A DNA stretch of 64,000 nt from Lathyrus oleraceus (Eukaryota; Streptophyta; Magnoliopsida; Fabales; Fabaceae). Where the stretch lies: the NCBI RefSeq assembly GCF_024323335.1, contig NC_066581.1, positions 185,086,830 to 185,150,829 on the forward strand. The letters are read 5' to 3'. Each line of letters opens with the position of its first letter. Position 1 is the stretch's first letter. Both the position numbers and the translations under genes were made by a program. Shown here in pieces: positions 12,701 to 24,300 of the stretch. Below the pieces are notes generated by a model. That model did no database searches. It had not been told where the DNA came from and saw nothing but the letters and a program-made list of their open reading frames with translations.

Positions 12701-13853
12701 CTCTATGATTTATACCTATACATACTCCAATCACACCAATCAGACTCCAGCTGACCATAAGTACTAGGAAAAAAACAACACCAGTCAATAGTAGATATGC
12801 ATTGCCAGAGCATACAACCTCAACCAGCCTCTGAATCTTCATATTCTCACTCCTTGAAAGAACTGCCACTTCTGAGCGTGGTGTTTGAATAACAAGATTC
12901 ATGGTTCCAATCCTCTTAAATGAAATAGCAATCAGGTTACCCCATTATTGACTTCTAACATCCAGAGGACTTGTCTTCCCACACAACATAGTACTCCAGA
13001 GAACAGCTATCCAGCACTGATCAATCTACAGGAATAGGACAAACAGCAGGCAATTGCACAATGTCACTTCTCCACCAGCTCCACTTCTAGAGATCAGACT
13101 TCTAAAAGTGACCTTCTTGAGCACACACACAGTTGACCCTACCCTTGTCAACTTAGCATACACAGATGTCTCCTCTTCCAGGTCAGGAGTAGGTTCCAAA
13201 CAAAAATATCCCTTTGTTTGACACCTAAAACATCTGCTCTTCAACCAGTAGCTGCATACTTGTTGAACAACATGTTCTAACATCACATCAAACATTAGTT
13301 CCACCTCCTTGGAGCAAACCCTCCTTGAAAATCTTCCAGGTCTTCATATACACTACCCAAGAGAGTAAAAGAATCAGTGATCAGGTGATTCTTACCATCC
13401 TGAAGTGAGAAACATCATGATGGGTGGACTTGAGGAGACTCAAGTATCTTTGACATCTTCAGTAGGTTATGATGAAATCTTGAATACAGCAGCCTTTCAT
13501 CCACATGAGGGGAAACTACATCAGAGTTTGAGTTTTGCTAGGTATTATACAGCGGAAATCATAATACAACTCAACCTATGAACACACACTTCACCAGATC
13601 AGCCTCCAAGAACCTACCAAGTTTGAATATGATTCAAAACTAGCACAGTTGTCCCACACAAAGGCCAATTGCCAATCTCCAGAGGCAGGTGCACACAGTT
13701 CCTGTCATGAATAGTCCATCCACCTACTTCAAGGGACCATTCAGGGAAATCAAAGTACCTTCTACAGGTTCCAACATCAGTACTAACATAACTCCTTGCA
13801 AGATACCAGAAAGTATCACCCATGAATCTCATCCAGAAACAGAACAGGATGCC
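9715..13853 (-). other. Coding-free interior of the Sirevirus derivative
   Basis: About 4.1 kb without any ORF that I can relate to gag, protease, integrase, RT or env; open frames are under 110 codons and look random. It holds extra polypurine-like runs on the minus strand (10067-10080, 10569-10577, 10811-10819, around 12600-12607) and repeated copies of a 12-bp dyad ATGTYNNRACAT (10424, 10664, 11061, 11681, 12256, 12659, 13272). Confidence 0.8.
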
Positions 13854-13866
13854 TGCTCTGATACCA
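13854..13866 (-). other. Primer binding site, tRNA-iMet type
   Basis: The minus strand reads TGGTATCAGAGCA, the standard initiator-Met primer site of plant copia elements, 2 bp from the 5' LTR. Confidence 0.93.
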
Positions 13867-13868
13867 TT

Positions 13869-15602
13869 TGAAATTCTGGCATAGTCAGAATTCAGATGTT
13901 CTACTCCAAGTCATGACATCTGATCCAACATTGTCACTAATACAGCAAGACAGTTATACAATTTAAACCTTGTACTAATATACACATGTACACAGATGTC
14001 ACGACATCTGCTTCTATGTCACCCTAGAATGGAGGAACACCTAGTTTTGTGCATCTAGTAGAAAGACTTAGTAGAGAGCAACCATAGCTCTAACTTTTGT
14101 TATTTTCCTACACAGTTATCAGCAAGATGTCTCAATAGTGATTTGGACATCATCTGTTACATTAATCCAGTTTGCTGGCCTTGTACGTATATTTCCTAAA
14201 ATAAAGGTTGAACAAGTTAATCTAATTTCCACTTATTAGGGTGCTAACAAATAGGCTATTTGTTAGGTTCATTACATGTAGTTCAGTTGTTAGTTTCCTG
14301 GATTTTAGCCTGAGAAAATTACTGAAACAGAAAAACTAATCATCCTACAATTCAGCACATGTTGTCAGGAATGAATGTTACAACATTCAGTTTGACAACG
14401 AGACATAAACCTCATACTGATTCAGTTATGTCCCTGAAAACCGACTGTGCTAAATTTGTTGTACTGCAATAGACTAACCAGTCTCTACTTCAGTATCAGC
14501 ATACATGACTAACTGTCAAGACATCCAGTTTGACAGTTTCACAATGATCCTTTGCCCAGGTCTGTTATCCTCTTGATACCCAGACTGAAATAAATACTGA
14601 ACTGAAACAGACAAACCAACCTGCCTATTATTCAGTATATGTTGATAATGACGAATGTCAAAACATTCTGATTGACATTCAAACAGAAGGCTATGTATCA
14701 GGTCTGTTCTTATCTTGATAAGCAGACTGAAATACAAGCTGAGTTATGGCAGACAGGATTATAACATGCAGAAGGTAAACCAACACAGGAAATTGTTAAC
14801 CCAGTTCGGTGCAACATCACCTACTCTGGGGGCATACCAAGCCAGGAAGAAGATCCACTATCAACATTATTAATTCAGAGTTAAACTCCCCCGTTTACAA
14901 CTCTTCACTTAATCCCTACCCAATGCAATCTATACCTCGGAACTCCTAGATAGAAACCTCCAGTTTCCATTCCTATCACTACAAATACAATATAATGTTA
15001 AACAACTTGAACTTGCTTCACAGCTTCATTCAAGAACAGACAACTCTTACCTACAGGCTTTGAGTTACAAATACTCTCAGCTTTGAACACTGAGAAACAC
15101 ATGGTAACCTTCCCAAAGGTTGGGAGGTTTACCTCACACACATCCCTAATTTTTCATTCTAAGAGGCTTACAAAGACTAGGTTACAATTTGCTATTTATA
15201 ACCTAATCACCCAACTGGATTTGGGCCTTCAGAAATCGCAGCAAACTTCTTCTTTGCTGTTACAAAGCCAGCAGAAAATTTCTGCTATAAATAAGGTCTT
15301 CAATCCTAAAATCTCTCCATATATATCTCCATATTTGGAGCCTGTATATATTCTGATTGAGTCTTTAAGACCTCCACATGGGAGTTAGGATATTCACCAA
15401 ATATCCTCACTAATCCCAGAATATATACTGAATTAATTAATTCAGTTTTCTACACATGTACGATGTCACAGACATGATGTCGTGACATCGTACATGACAT
15501 GTTGGTCCAGATGTTGAACTTCTTCAACCCAACATATTAAAACAACAGAGATGATTACATTATTTGTTTTACAAAGTTAATGTCAATCCTAAGGTATTAA
15601 CA
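13869..15602 (-). repeat. 5' LTR of non-autonomous Sirevirus
   Basis: Near-identical, equal-length partner of 7963-9696. The inverted repeat is conserved (arms 15455-15468 and 15483-15496). The right end CA is followed at once by the GTTAG target duplication. Confidence 0.92.
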
Positions 15603-15768
15603 GTTAGGGATATTTCAAAGGCATATGACTGCAACACTCAAGTCTGCACTATAACAGGAATGCAGACGGAAGCAATTAATTCAGATATCCTCTTCAGAAG
15701 AAAAGTATTGTGACATCAAAGACCTAGGGATGGTATTATGTGTTGGGTTCAATAGGAACATGAATAAT

Positions 15769-17060
15769 TTATAAGTGCAAATTTTGACTATTTTTGCACA
15801 TAAAAACTTGGCATTTTCAGCTCTAATTTGCGATTTCAATAATTAATTTCCCCGATTTTTTATAGAATATTATATATTTTGAATTTGGCTTTGGTATCCT
15901 TGATGTGTATGTTAAGTGTGTAGGAAACCAAATAATAAAGGCACAAAACCAAGAATTTAGGAGCAAATCCATTTGTTGAAAATAAAGCTTGCTCGCCGGG
16001 CGAGCTCTGGTGAATAAGAAGCGAGGCCAAATAAATGAAATCCAGCGGCAAATCTGAGTCATGGTCTCCGAGCGAGGATCTGATATTTTGAGTTTGTTGT
16101 GTGAGACCTTGCTCGTCAAGCGAATGTAGATATTTTCCAGTGATGGTTTGATGCATTAGTGAGGGACAAATGGGTAAATAAAGTGATTTTTGTCGAGCGA
16201 GACCCTACTCGCCGGGCGAGACAGTAAAATCCCAATTTTGTATAAATATGACCAAATAATATTTTTAGGTTATGATTTTTGGGAAATTTTTACCCTAATT
16301 CCATCACCGCCATTTTTGTAGTTAGGAAGACTTAGAGTAGCTTAGAAACAACATTAGGGAGTGCTTCTTGAAGATTCGGAGTTGGATTTGCCTCTATCAT
16401 TAGGAAATCATGGTGGATGTTTGTTCTTCTTCATTCTTCTCCTTGTAATCTCTTTCTTGTTGAGATTGTGTGTAAGTTCACTTTTATAGTATGTATTTTT
16501 ATTACTCATGGCGTTATGTATAATCTATTTATAAATCTATATTGATGTTATCCTTGTTTACTTGTTTATCTATTGATTTGAACCATTATTGAGAATATTA
16601 TTCAAATATGGATCTAGGATAATCATCTGTTAGATGCTAAACTCTAGACATAGATTTAGATTTAACGTTCGCGTGAGTATCGAATCCTAATGCTCCATAT
16701 TGTTTGAGAGGGTGAGAGATTATCGATTAAACAATACGGTAGAACTCTCGGCAGAAGTTTAGACATGAACTCTGTTGTGAGTGATACATGATGATATTGA
16801 TGAATGTTTATGATTATGCATAAATGCTTGGTAAATTACATGTTCGTATGATGGATGAAATCCAATCCTGAAAAGCTCTAATTTCTCTCTGAAGCTTTAT
16901 TCATTTATTCATTCGTTTATATAGCTTAGTTTTAAATTAAAACCTTATAAGCCCAAGCTTAAAATCATAGAGACGGTTGAACGACATCGATATCACATTA
17001 ATCCTTGTGGAGACGGTAAAAATCAAAATACTTACTTTTTCTTGTTGCTTTACTCTTTCA
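15769..17060 (+). repeat. 5' LTR, Athila-like, with palindrome cluster
   Basis: Left LTR. It contains CTCGCCGGGCGAG palindromes within 15991-16222 and a TATA box TATAAATA at 16241-16248 directly downstream. The end TTTCA at 17060 precedes the primer site. Confidence 0.88.
16241..16248 (+). promoter_or_regulatory. TATA box of Athila-like 5' LTR
   Basis: TATAAATA lies about 20 bp after the last CTCGCCGGGCGAG palindrome. The partner LTR has TATAAATA at 19137-19144 in the same context. Confidence 0.7.
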
Positions 17061-17066
17061 AGAGAA

Positions 17067-17083
17067 TGGCGTCATTGTCGGGA
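17067..17083 (+). other. Primer binding site, tRNA-Asp type (diverged)
   Basis: TGGCGTCATTGTCGGGA, 6 bp after the LTR; it resembles the Athila tRNA-Asp primer site TGGCGCCGTTGCCGGGGA with a few transitions. Confidence 0.8.
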
Positions 17084-18597
17084 ATTGGCGTTTAGATATT
17101 GAAAGCATCACAATGGTTTCTATTTTTTAAGCTTTGCACATTTGTGTATAGTATATATATACTTGTATATAAACTCTTCTATATTTTATAGATACTTGCT
17201 TTGTACATGTTTTGTTTAATTTGTTCAAGTAGATAGTTTTAGAAATTTTTGTGTTTGTTCTCAAAGTTTGTTTTTGAATGGCTTGAAAGAGCATTGAGTA
17301 ATTATTCTAAGTTTGAATGTTTCAACTTGAAATTGTATGGTAATGATATGAGCTGAAAATTTGATACATTGTCAAGGTACGTGTTTAATACTTTCTAGAA
17401 CATAGCATGAATATGAAACTTAGGCTTTATACAAATATCATGCCATTCATTCTTTTACAATACATATTCATATTTGAATCACTTTAAATCATAACCAAAG
17501 GTGAGGAAACTTCCATTGTTTACTATATGCACCAGATACCAACAATCATTGTTTTAACTCTGTATTATTATGTTTAGTCTTTCATTTGTGTTTAATTCTA
17601 TGAAAGCATGAAAGTGATCAAGGCATTTTGTTTGATTTTGAGCACAACCACTTGACCAAAAAACTAGCCTACCTTGTGAGTGAGTGAGAATTTGCTTACC
17701 CCCTTTGAGTCTTGTGTCAGGATCCATTTTGATATTAACTTTTGGAACTTGTACGTAACTAATTAGTTTATTATTGATTTTAGATTGAATTTTGAACTTT
17801 TTTATTGAACCCTCATCCATGAATTATGGTTTGAATTATTTTTCATGCCTTAGAAATTTTGGGAGCATTCACATTATAATATTTGGTTGTATTCAAGTTG
17901 TGGAGAAAAGGTTGGTTGCTAAGAGGTTGAGAAAGAACAAGAAAATTTTGAAAAAAAGAAAGAAAGGAAAAGTGAAAAAGAAAATGCCTTGAAAAAGAAA
18001 TAAAAAATAGCGAAAAGGTTTTGTGTTAATAAGTTGTGTGAAAAGGTATAATATTTGAGCAATAAGAGAAAAGTGAATGAAATTTATGAATGCTCGAGAT
18101 TGTGAGAAATGATCACTCTCATTTGATTAGGAAAGTTTCTATTTCAATTGCCTTTAGAAATAACCTTTCTTTGTTACCCAAGCCATATTACAACCCTGGA
18201 AGTCCTTGGGATTTGTGTTTTATACTTTCAATATGAGTTTTTTTAGATGAATGCATAATTTGATATAGATGTTAGCAAGATTGTTGGGTGTGAGTCAAGT
18301 CTCTCATGTTTGTTCTTCATCTATCGATGAAGTTGTGTGTTAGGCGTGATTCATTTTTTATTTGTGTTGCATTATAATTTTGACATGTGTTTTGTGCTTA
18401 GAATTCGTTTCATGATCATGGTGTCATTGTAGTATAGTGGTAAGCATTACTTTGCTTTGACTTTTGAAATTTGAACCATACATTTGGTTTCGTTTCTAAA
18501 AACTTGTTGATCGTGATTTTTTGGTAGTTTCTCTTATTTCTTTAGGTTTGATTAACCATTGTTTGAGGACAAACAAAGTTTTAACTTGGGGAGAGTT
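17084..18597 (+). other. Short coding-free interior of the Athila-like element
   Basis: AT-rich sequence with no recognisable protein. A lysine-rich open frame at 17792-17992 only reflects the purine-rich stretch 17912-18010. The polypurine region lies at 18565-18597. Confidence 0.75.
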
Positions 18598-19970
18598 TAA
18601 TAAGTGCAAAATTTGACTATTTTTGTACATAAAAACTTGGCATTTTTCATCTCTAATTTGTGATTTCAATAATTAATTTCCCCATTTTTTATAGAATGTT
18701 ATATATTTTGAATTTGGCTTTGGTATCCTTGATGTATATGCTAAGTGTGCAGGAAACCAAATGATAAAGGCACAAAACCAAGAAGTTATGAGCAAAGCCA
18801 TTTGATGAAAATAAAGCTTGCACGTCGGGCGAGCATTGGCGAAGAAGAAACAGGCTCGCCCAGCGAGAGTTGGCGAGCAGAAAGCTTCCTCATCGGGCGA
18901 GCTCTGGCGAACAAGAAGAGAGGACAAATAAATTAAATCCAGAGGCAAAACTGAGTCATGGTCGTCGAGAAAGGATATGAGATTTTGAGCTCACCGAGCG
19001 AGACCTTGATCATTAGACGAATGTAGATATTTTTCAATCACGGTTTGATGCATTCCTGAGGGACAGATGAGCACTAAAGTAATTTTCTCCAGGCGAGACC
19101 CTGCTCAACGGGCAAGACAGTAAAATCTCAATTTTGTATAAATAGGACCAAATCATATTTTTAGGTTATGGCTTTTGGGAAATTTTTACCCCAATTCCAT
19201 CACAACCATTTTTGTAGTTAGAAAGAGTTAGAAAGAGTTAGAGTAGCTTAGAAACAACATTAGAGAGTGCTTCTTGAAGATCCGGAGTTGTATTTGTCTC
19301 TATTGTTGGGAAATCGCAGTGGATGTTTATTCTTCTTCATTTTTCTCCTTATGATCTCTTTCTTTTTGGGATTGTATGTAAGCTCACTTAAATAGTATGT
19401 ATTTTTATTAATCATGGCATTATGTATAATCTATTCATGAATCTATTTTGATGTTATCGTTGTTTACTTGTTTATCTATTGATTTGAACCGTTATTGAGA
19501 AATACTCTTTGAATCTAGATCTAGGATAATCATCTGTTATACGCTAAACTCTAGACATGGATTTAGATTTAACATTCGCGTGAGTATTGAATCTTAATGC
19601 TCCGTATTGTTTAATAGGCTGAGAGATCGTCGATTAAACAATACGGTAGAACTCTCGGCGGAAGTTCAGACATGACCTATGTTGTGACCAATACATGATG
19701 ATATTGATGAATGTTTAGGCTTGTTCATAACTGTTTGGTAAATTACATGTTCGTATGGTGGATGAAATTCAATCCTGTAAAGCTATCATTTCTCTCTGGA
19801 GCTTTACTTATTTATTCATTCGTTTACATAACTTAGTTTTAAATTTAAACCTTATAAACCCAAGCTTAAAATCGTAGAGACCTTTGAACGACATCGATAT
19901 CGCATTAATCCTTGTGGAGACGATAAAAATCAAAATACTTAATTTTGCTTGCTGTTTTACCGCTTAAACA
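18598..19970 (+). repeat. 3' LTR, Athila-like, with enlarged palindrome cluster
   Basis: Right LTR, about 80 bp longer than the left. Much of the extra length lies in the palindrome cluster (18821-19117), where additional GGGCGAG/TGGCGA units occur. It ends AAACA before the ATAAT duplication. Confidence 0.88.
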
Positions 19971-21323
19971 ATAATCTATTTCATTGCCATTTTTTCCTTT
20001 ATCAGTTTTCAATAATCTCCTCTTACAGGGATTATTTCCTTATGTAATATCACCCATTTATGGGTCAAATTCTCAATAAATAAAGTTTGTTTTTTGAACC
20101 TTATTCTTTGTCTTTCATACTTTCTGCTTGAGTACAAAATGTTAATTTTTTTTAATAATGCATTGTAACACGGGTATAATAAAAAGCTTTAAAAAACATG
20201 TTGTATTTTATCTCGAAACATCAAAGGGGCCATAGTCTTCCAGCACTACATCCCAAGCAAGACACAAAGGCTCAAATCAATAGTTACAATTAACCAACAC
20301 AAAATTTTCTTCCCTTCAAGTCATATAACACATTCCTAGATATCAACAGCATCATGACCCGTCCCATGGACATATCAGAGTCCTGAAAGGTCGGAGAGTC
20401 GAAATGTTATAGAAACATTAATTTCATACATTCATCATACATATCATAAAAGAGGCATCAGCCCAAATAATGCATCATGCATATGTAACATAATCAAAGG
20501 ATAGGCGACCACTCCTAGAAGTCCAATCCTCAGTTATACACGTACAATTCTTCAAGTAGGAAGGCTTATTGGCCTTCCTTAGTAAGTAACACTTCTACAA
20601 GCGCCTTTTCAATAAAGTATTACCCTAGTAAGCTTACTCACCATGAGTCTTCAAAAGAATTTATCTAGTAGTCGGTCATCTTGAATGGCCGTTATTAACC
20701 ATATGAGCAGGTTTTCACCTCTCACATCCCCAGCTTAGAAACCTATTCCTCATACAGGATAAGTTCCATCAAATACTAGGGTCTCCTCAAGGGTTCCATC
20801 AGAGGGTTTCATCTAAGGAGTTTTGTCAAAGGGGTTGCACCAAGGTTTCACCAAGAATTATTGTCAAAGGGTTCTAACAGGGTTCCATTAAGAGTATTAT
20901 ATCAGGGTTCCACTGGGGTTCTATCGAGAGAGTTTATTTAGGGCTTCACCAGGGTCTCACCAGGGTTCTATCGAGAGATTTTATCCATGGTTCCACCAGG
21001 GTTCCATTAAGGTTTCATCCGGGTTCAACCAGGGTTCTATCGAGAGAGTTTATCCAGGGTTCCATCATGGTTTCATTAGCAACGACCAGAGGATCGTCAG
21101 AGTCCTACCTAGATTCCATCAAGTATGATCGGAGGATCATTGGAATCATACACGAGTTTCACCAAGAAGGGTTGAAACCCATCAAGTATTTAGGGTTCCA
21201 TCAAAATGTTTCACCGTGATCAAAATTAGGGTCCATCTCTATATTTAATCATCTTCCGCCGTAAGAGGATGAAGACTTATAGTCATCATCATCTCAGTTT
21301 AAAGTTGATTAAATAGGGGCAGT
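19971..21323 (+). other. Ogre A 3' untranslated region
   Basis: No gene. It resumes Ogre A after the Athila-like insertion, carries an AATAAATAAAG stretch near 20080, and a degenerate minisatellite from about 20760. It ends in a purine-rich tract before the LTR at 21324. Confidence 0.7.
20760..21200 (+). repeat. Degenerate minisatellite in Ogre 3' UTR
   Basis: Many imperfect copies of a short unit around AGGGTTCCATCA/AGGGTTTCACCA, with a higher-order unit including TCTATCGAGAGAGTTTAT at about 20920, 20965 and 21035. Hypervariable tandem repeats in Ogre 3' UTRs are known as a source of satellites. Confidence 0.75.
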
Positions 21324-24300
21324 TGTCGTACCCAAAAGTTTGACCACTCACAATCCGACTAGTTTATGATACAGAGTATTTGTCAGGGTCCCATTTATAT
21401 GTCATCTAGTTAACTCCCATGATCTAAAAAAATGTCAAATGAGGATCATTTTGACCTTCCTATCCTCTTTTAAAATTTACATAATTCATTGATATTTTTG
21501 ACTTTTCATTGGTCTTGCTATTTAATTGGGTTAATTAGAATATATTTAAAAAGGGGTCATTTGGTTATTATTATTTTTTATTATTTTTTATTATTAGCTT
21601 GTTAAAAATAGTTTAAATAATAATTAATTATTATTATCTATAAATAAAAATAGATTATTAAGTAAGAGATCTTTATCAAGCTAATTAATCATTGAAGTGT
21701 TTATTTTTCTTTAGAATTATTAATATTTATGTTATTTTAGTTTTTTTATTAATATTATTATTAAGTTTATAATCATACCTTTAATGGTCAACTTATTACC
21801 TTTATTTTTTATTAATTATACATTATCAGCAAGTTTATTTTTGAACCTGGTCAAACAAAGCGACCAAGTCACTCAAGTCCAAAATCAAAATCCCACAAAC
21901 CCAAAACATCCTAAAAATACATCTGGAAATAGATCAAAACATTAAACTACGAAATTCAATCAAAAATTTCTAAAATCATATTACAGATACATTGAACAAA
22001 TGGGAATTACATAAAAATTGGACCAAATACATGAAATCCAAAACCGTTACATTTGCAATACATCAGAAATCCTAAACTAAACTCAATCAAATCAAATCCT
22101 ACAATTATTAAAATACATTCAAAATTAAAGTCCTAAACCTAAAATCTAATCTATATAAACCTAAGATTGATTTTGAATCTAGGAGAAAAAACCCTAAATT
22201 GATCGTTGTTGAATCCAAACTCTTCCACTAAAGCTCTTGCAATCTGATACTTAGGGTTTCGCATTGAAATTTTCATACCCCAAATTTTGACCACAATTTC
22301 TTCCCATTTTTTAATAACTTATAACTTGGGTCACTAACATGTCCAGAGTCCCATACCAGTCATATGATATCCCCGAAGACTTTAAAAAAATCAAAGGGGG
22401 GTCATTCTGACTTTTTAGGAGTTTGATTCTATCTTAAGGTTTTATTTTCTATTTTTTAGGTATCATTTAACTTCTAGTATAATACATATAGTCATACAAT
22501 TTAATTAAATTAATTAGGAAGTTATGCTTATAAATGATTGATTATTAATTTTCCAGAAAAAATAACTTTTTCTTTTGGGAAAAGGCAATAAAAAAAGGGT
22601 TAATATTTTAATTAGTTATTTAGGTAAATCATTATATTTAGGTCTTTATTATTTAATTTTTAATTAATATTATCAACATTTTAGATTAAATTGTTATTAA
22701 GTATTTAGATGTTATTATATGTTGTTTAGTGTTTTAAATAGGTTGGTATTAGGGTATCATGGTTATTACTATTATATTATCGGGAATTATTGGTATAGAA
22801 TATTATGAGGTTATTATTTAATTTTAGGTCATTACAATTTAATGATTCGTTAATTAGAGTGATTAGTGTTTTATAGGCTTTATTATCATTAATACTATTG
22901 CTATTTGAGGATATTATAAGCATATTTTGGTGATGTTTTTTAACACGAATTAAATGGCTAGTAAGTCAGGTTATGGCTATTATCAATTAGTCAAATTATT
23001 AATTTAATCATATTTTTCTAAGGGATGGACCTGGTCAAACATTGTGACCATCTCAATTCCCAATCCACAAACCCTAATAAGTGTAGAGTCAAAAACAAAA
23101 ATATAAAAAAATATTGAAGAAGCAAATTAATCAAATCTTTCCATTTACATTTAGATACATCAAAAGCAGTAATTTATAAGGGAATCCGGATGAAACGTAT
23201 TACAAGTCAAAAACCCTAATTCTATTTCTGAATCAAATCGGATTAAATAAGATCACAATTAGACTAAAACTTCTTAAAAATAAAAATCTAAATAATTACT
23301 GAAACCCAAAAATCTAACCTATAAATAACCTATGACTAATTCAGAAAAGTGGAGCTAAAAAACCTAAGTAATTTCCATTGCAATCCCTGGCCAAATACTC
23401 AAAGCTATGATTCATAAGTGTTTAGGGTTTCACATTGAAACCCTAACTCACTCGAGCTCATATCTAAACACCATTTTCTAAAGTACCTCGCAGTCAAAGA
23501 AAAAAAACAAGGAGGAGTCAAAACGAGAAAGAAATAAAAAAAGGAAGGAGAGAGAAGAGTCAAAGGAAGTTTTACCTTTAGCTGGCATGGGGAAGCAACG
23601 TTCCCGTAGGTTGGTCCTTCTACAACTTGAATCACTGATTTTTGTTTGATTTTAAGCCTGTTGGTATGCTTGTTTGTTGTTGATTGATGTTACTCTTCGT
23701 AAATTAGGGTAGAAGGGTTAGGGTTATCAAAAGAGAGTGGGGTTCGGGTCTCATAGGTTTGTTCGGATTTAAGGGTTTGAATGGTGGACTGAGACTCGGG
23801 GAGGGTCGATCTATGGATCGGTCAAAGTTTTGGTTAGGTTTAAGTAGGTTAGGAATGAATTTGGGTTAGATCGGGATTAGGGTTAAGAGGTAGAAGATGA
23901 GTCTTCATCTTCTTCAAGATAGGGTTCATCATTTGGGTAGGGTTCAAGGTAATTTAGGGTTAGGGTTCATTTGAACCCAATTAGGGTTCATGCCTTGGGG
24001 TATGGTTTGTAGGGTTGGGTTTAGGGTTCATAAGGTTGAAGGGTTTCTGGGTATGTGGGATGAACGTTTGAAGTTTTCGGTTGAACTTCAATCAAAAACT
24101 GGAAATGGGGGTGGTTTTGGTAAGGGTGGGGGAAGAATGAGAGTGGTCAGAGGTTGTTTATATGGTGGTCAAAAGAGAGAGTGGAGAGAAAAGTGGAAAG
24201 AGAGCGGGGATTAAGAGAGAGAGAGAGTGAAAAGAAAAAATGAGAAAACTCTAAAGAGAAACGAGTTATATACTCCCTCCAAACTGGTCCATCTCATGCC

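Larger units (their letters stand above)
7963..15602 (-). mobile_element. Complete non-autonomous Sirevirus (LARD-like)
   Basis: Two direct repeats of equal length (1734 bp) bound a 4172-bp interior with no recognisable gag, pol or env. Direct 5-bp target duplications GTTAG flank it at 7958-7962 and 15603-15607. On the minus strand the order is 5' LTR (right), primer site for tRNA-iMet, interior, polypurine tract, 3' LTR (left). The LTRs differ at roughly 25-30 sites by my hand comparison, so insertion was fairly recent. It sits in Ogre A 3' UTR. Large size without coding capacity matches the LARD class; the enzymes must come from an autonomous Sirevirus. Confidence 0.93.
15769..19970 (+). 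mobile_element. Non-autonomous Athila-like gypsy element
   Basis: LTRs of 1292 bp (left) and 1373 bp (right) flank an interior of only about 1.5 kb. Target duplications ATAAT are present at 15764-15768 and 19971-19975. After the left LTR comes TGGCGTCATTGTCGGGA, a variant of the tRNA-Asp primer site used by Athila elements. Before the right LTR come GAGGACAAACAAAG and CTTGGGGAGAGTT, the Athila-type polypurine region. No gag-pol is present. The LTR ends degenerated from TG to TT/TA at the 5' side. LTR divergence is clearly greater than in the Sirevirus derivative, so this insertion is older. Confidence 0.88.
2202..21323 (+). mobile_element. Ogre-type Ty3/gypsy element A, internal region, heavily nested
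   Basis: Ogre/Tat-lineage internal sequence on the + strand: gag end, protease, intron, RT, RNase H, second RNase H, integrase and 3' UTR. It is interrupted at 7962/15603 by a Sirevirus derivative and at 15768/19971 by a non-autonomous Athila-like element. Removing both insertions with one TSD copy each joins the 3' UTR. It ends at a purine-rich tract (AAATAGGGGCAGT, near 21311-21323) before an LTR starting TGTCGTACCC. The coding parts carry many stops and frameshifts. Confidence 0.85.

Noticed and set aside
17912..18010. Lysine-rich small protein or nuclear localisation signal
   Set aside because: A purine-rich low-complexity stretch in the non-coding interior of a mini-Athila.
23690..24030. 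Interstitial telomere repeats (TTAGGG/TTTAGGG-like)
   Set aside because: Scattered AGGGTT motifs, not a regular heptamer array; they lie within an Ogre LTR and may at most be telobox-like sites.
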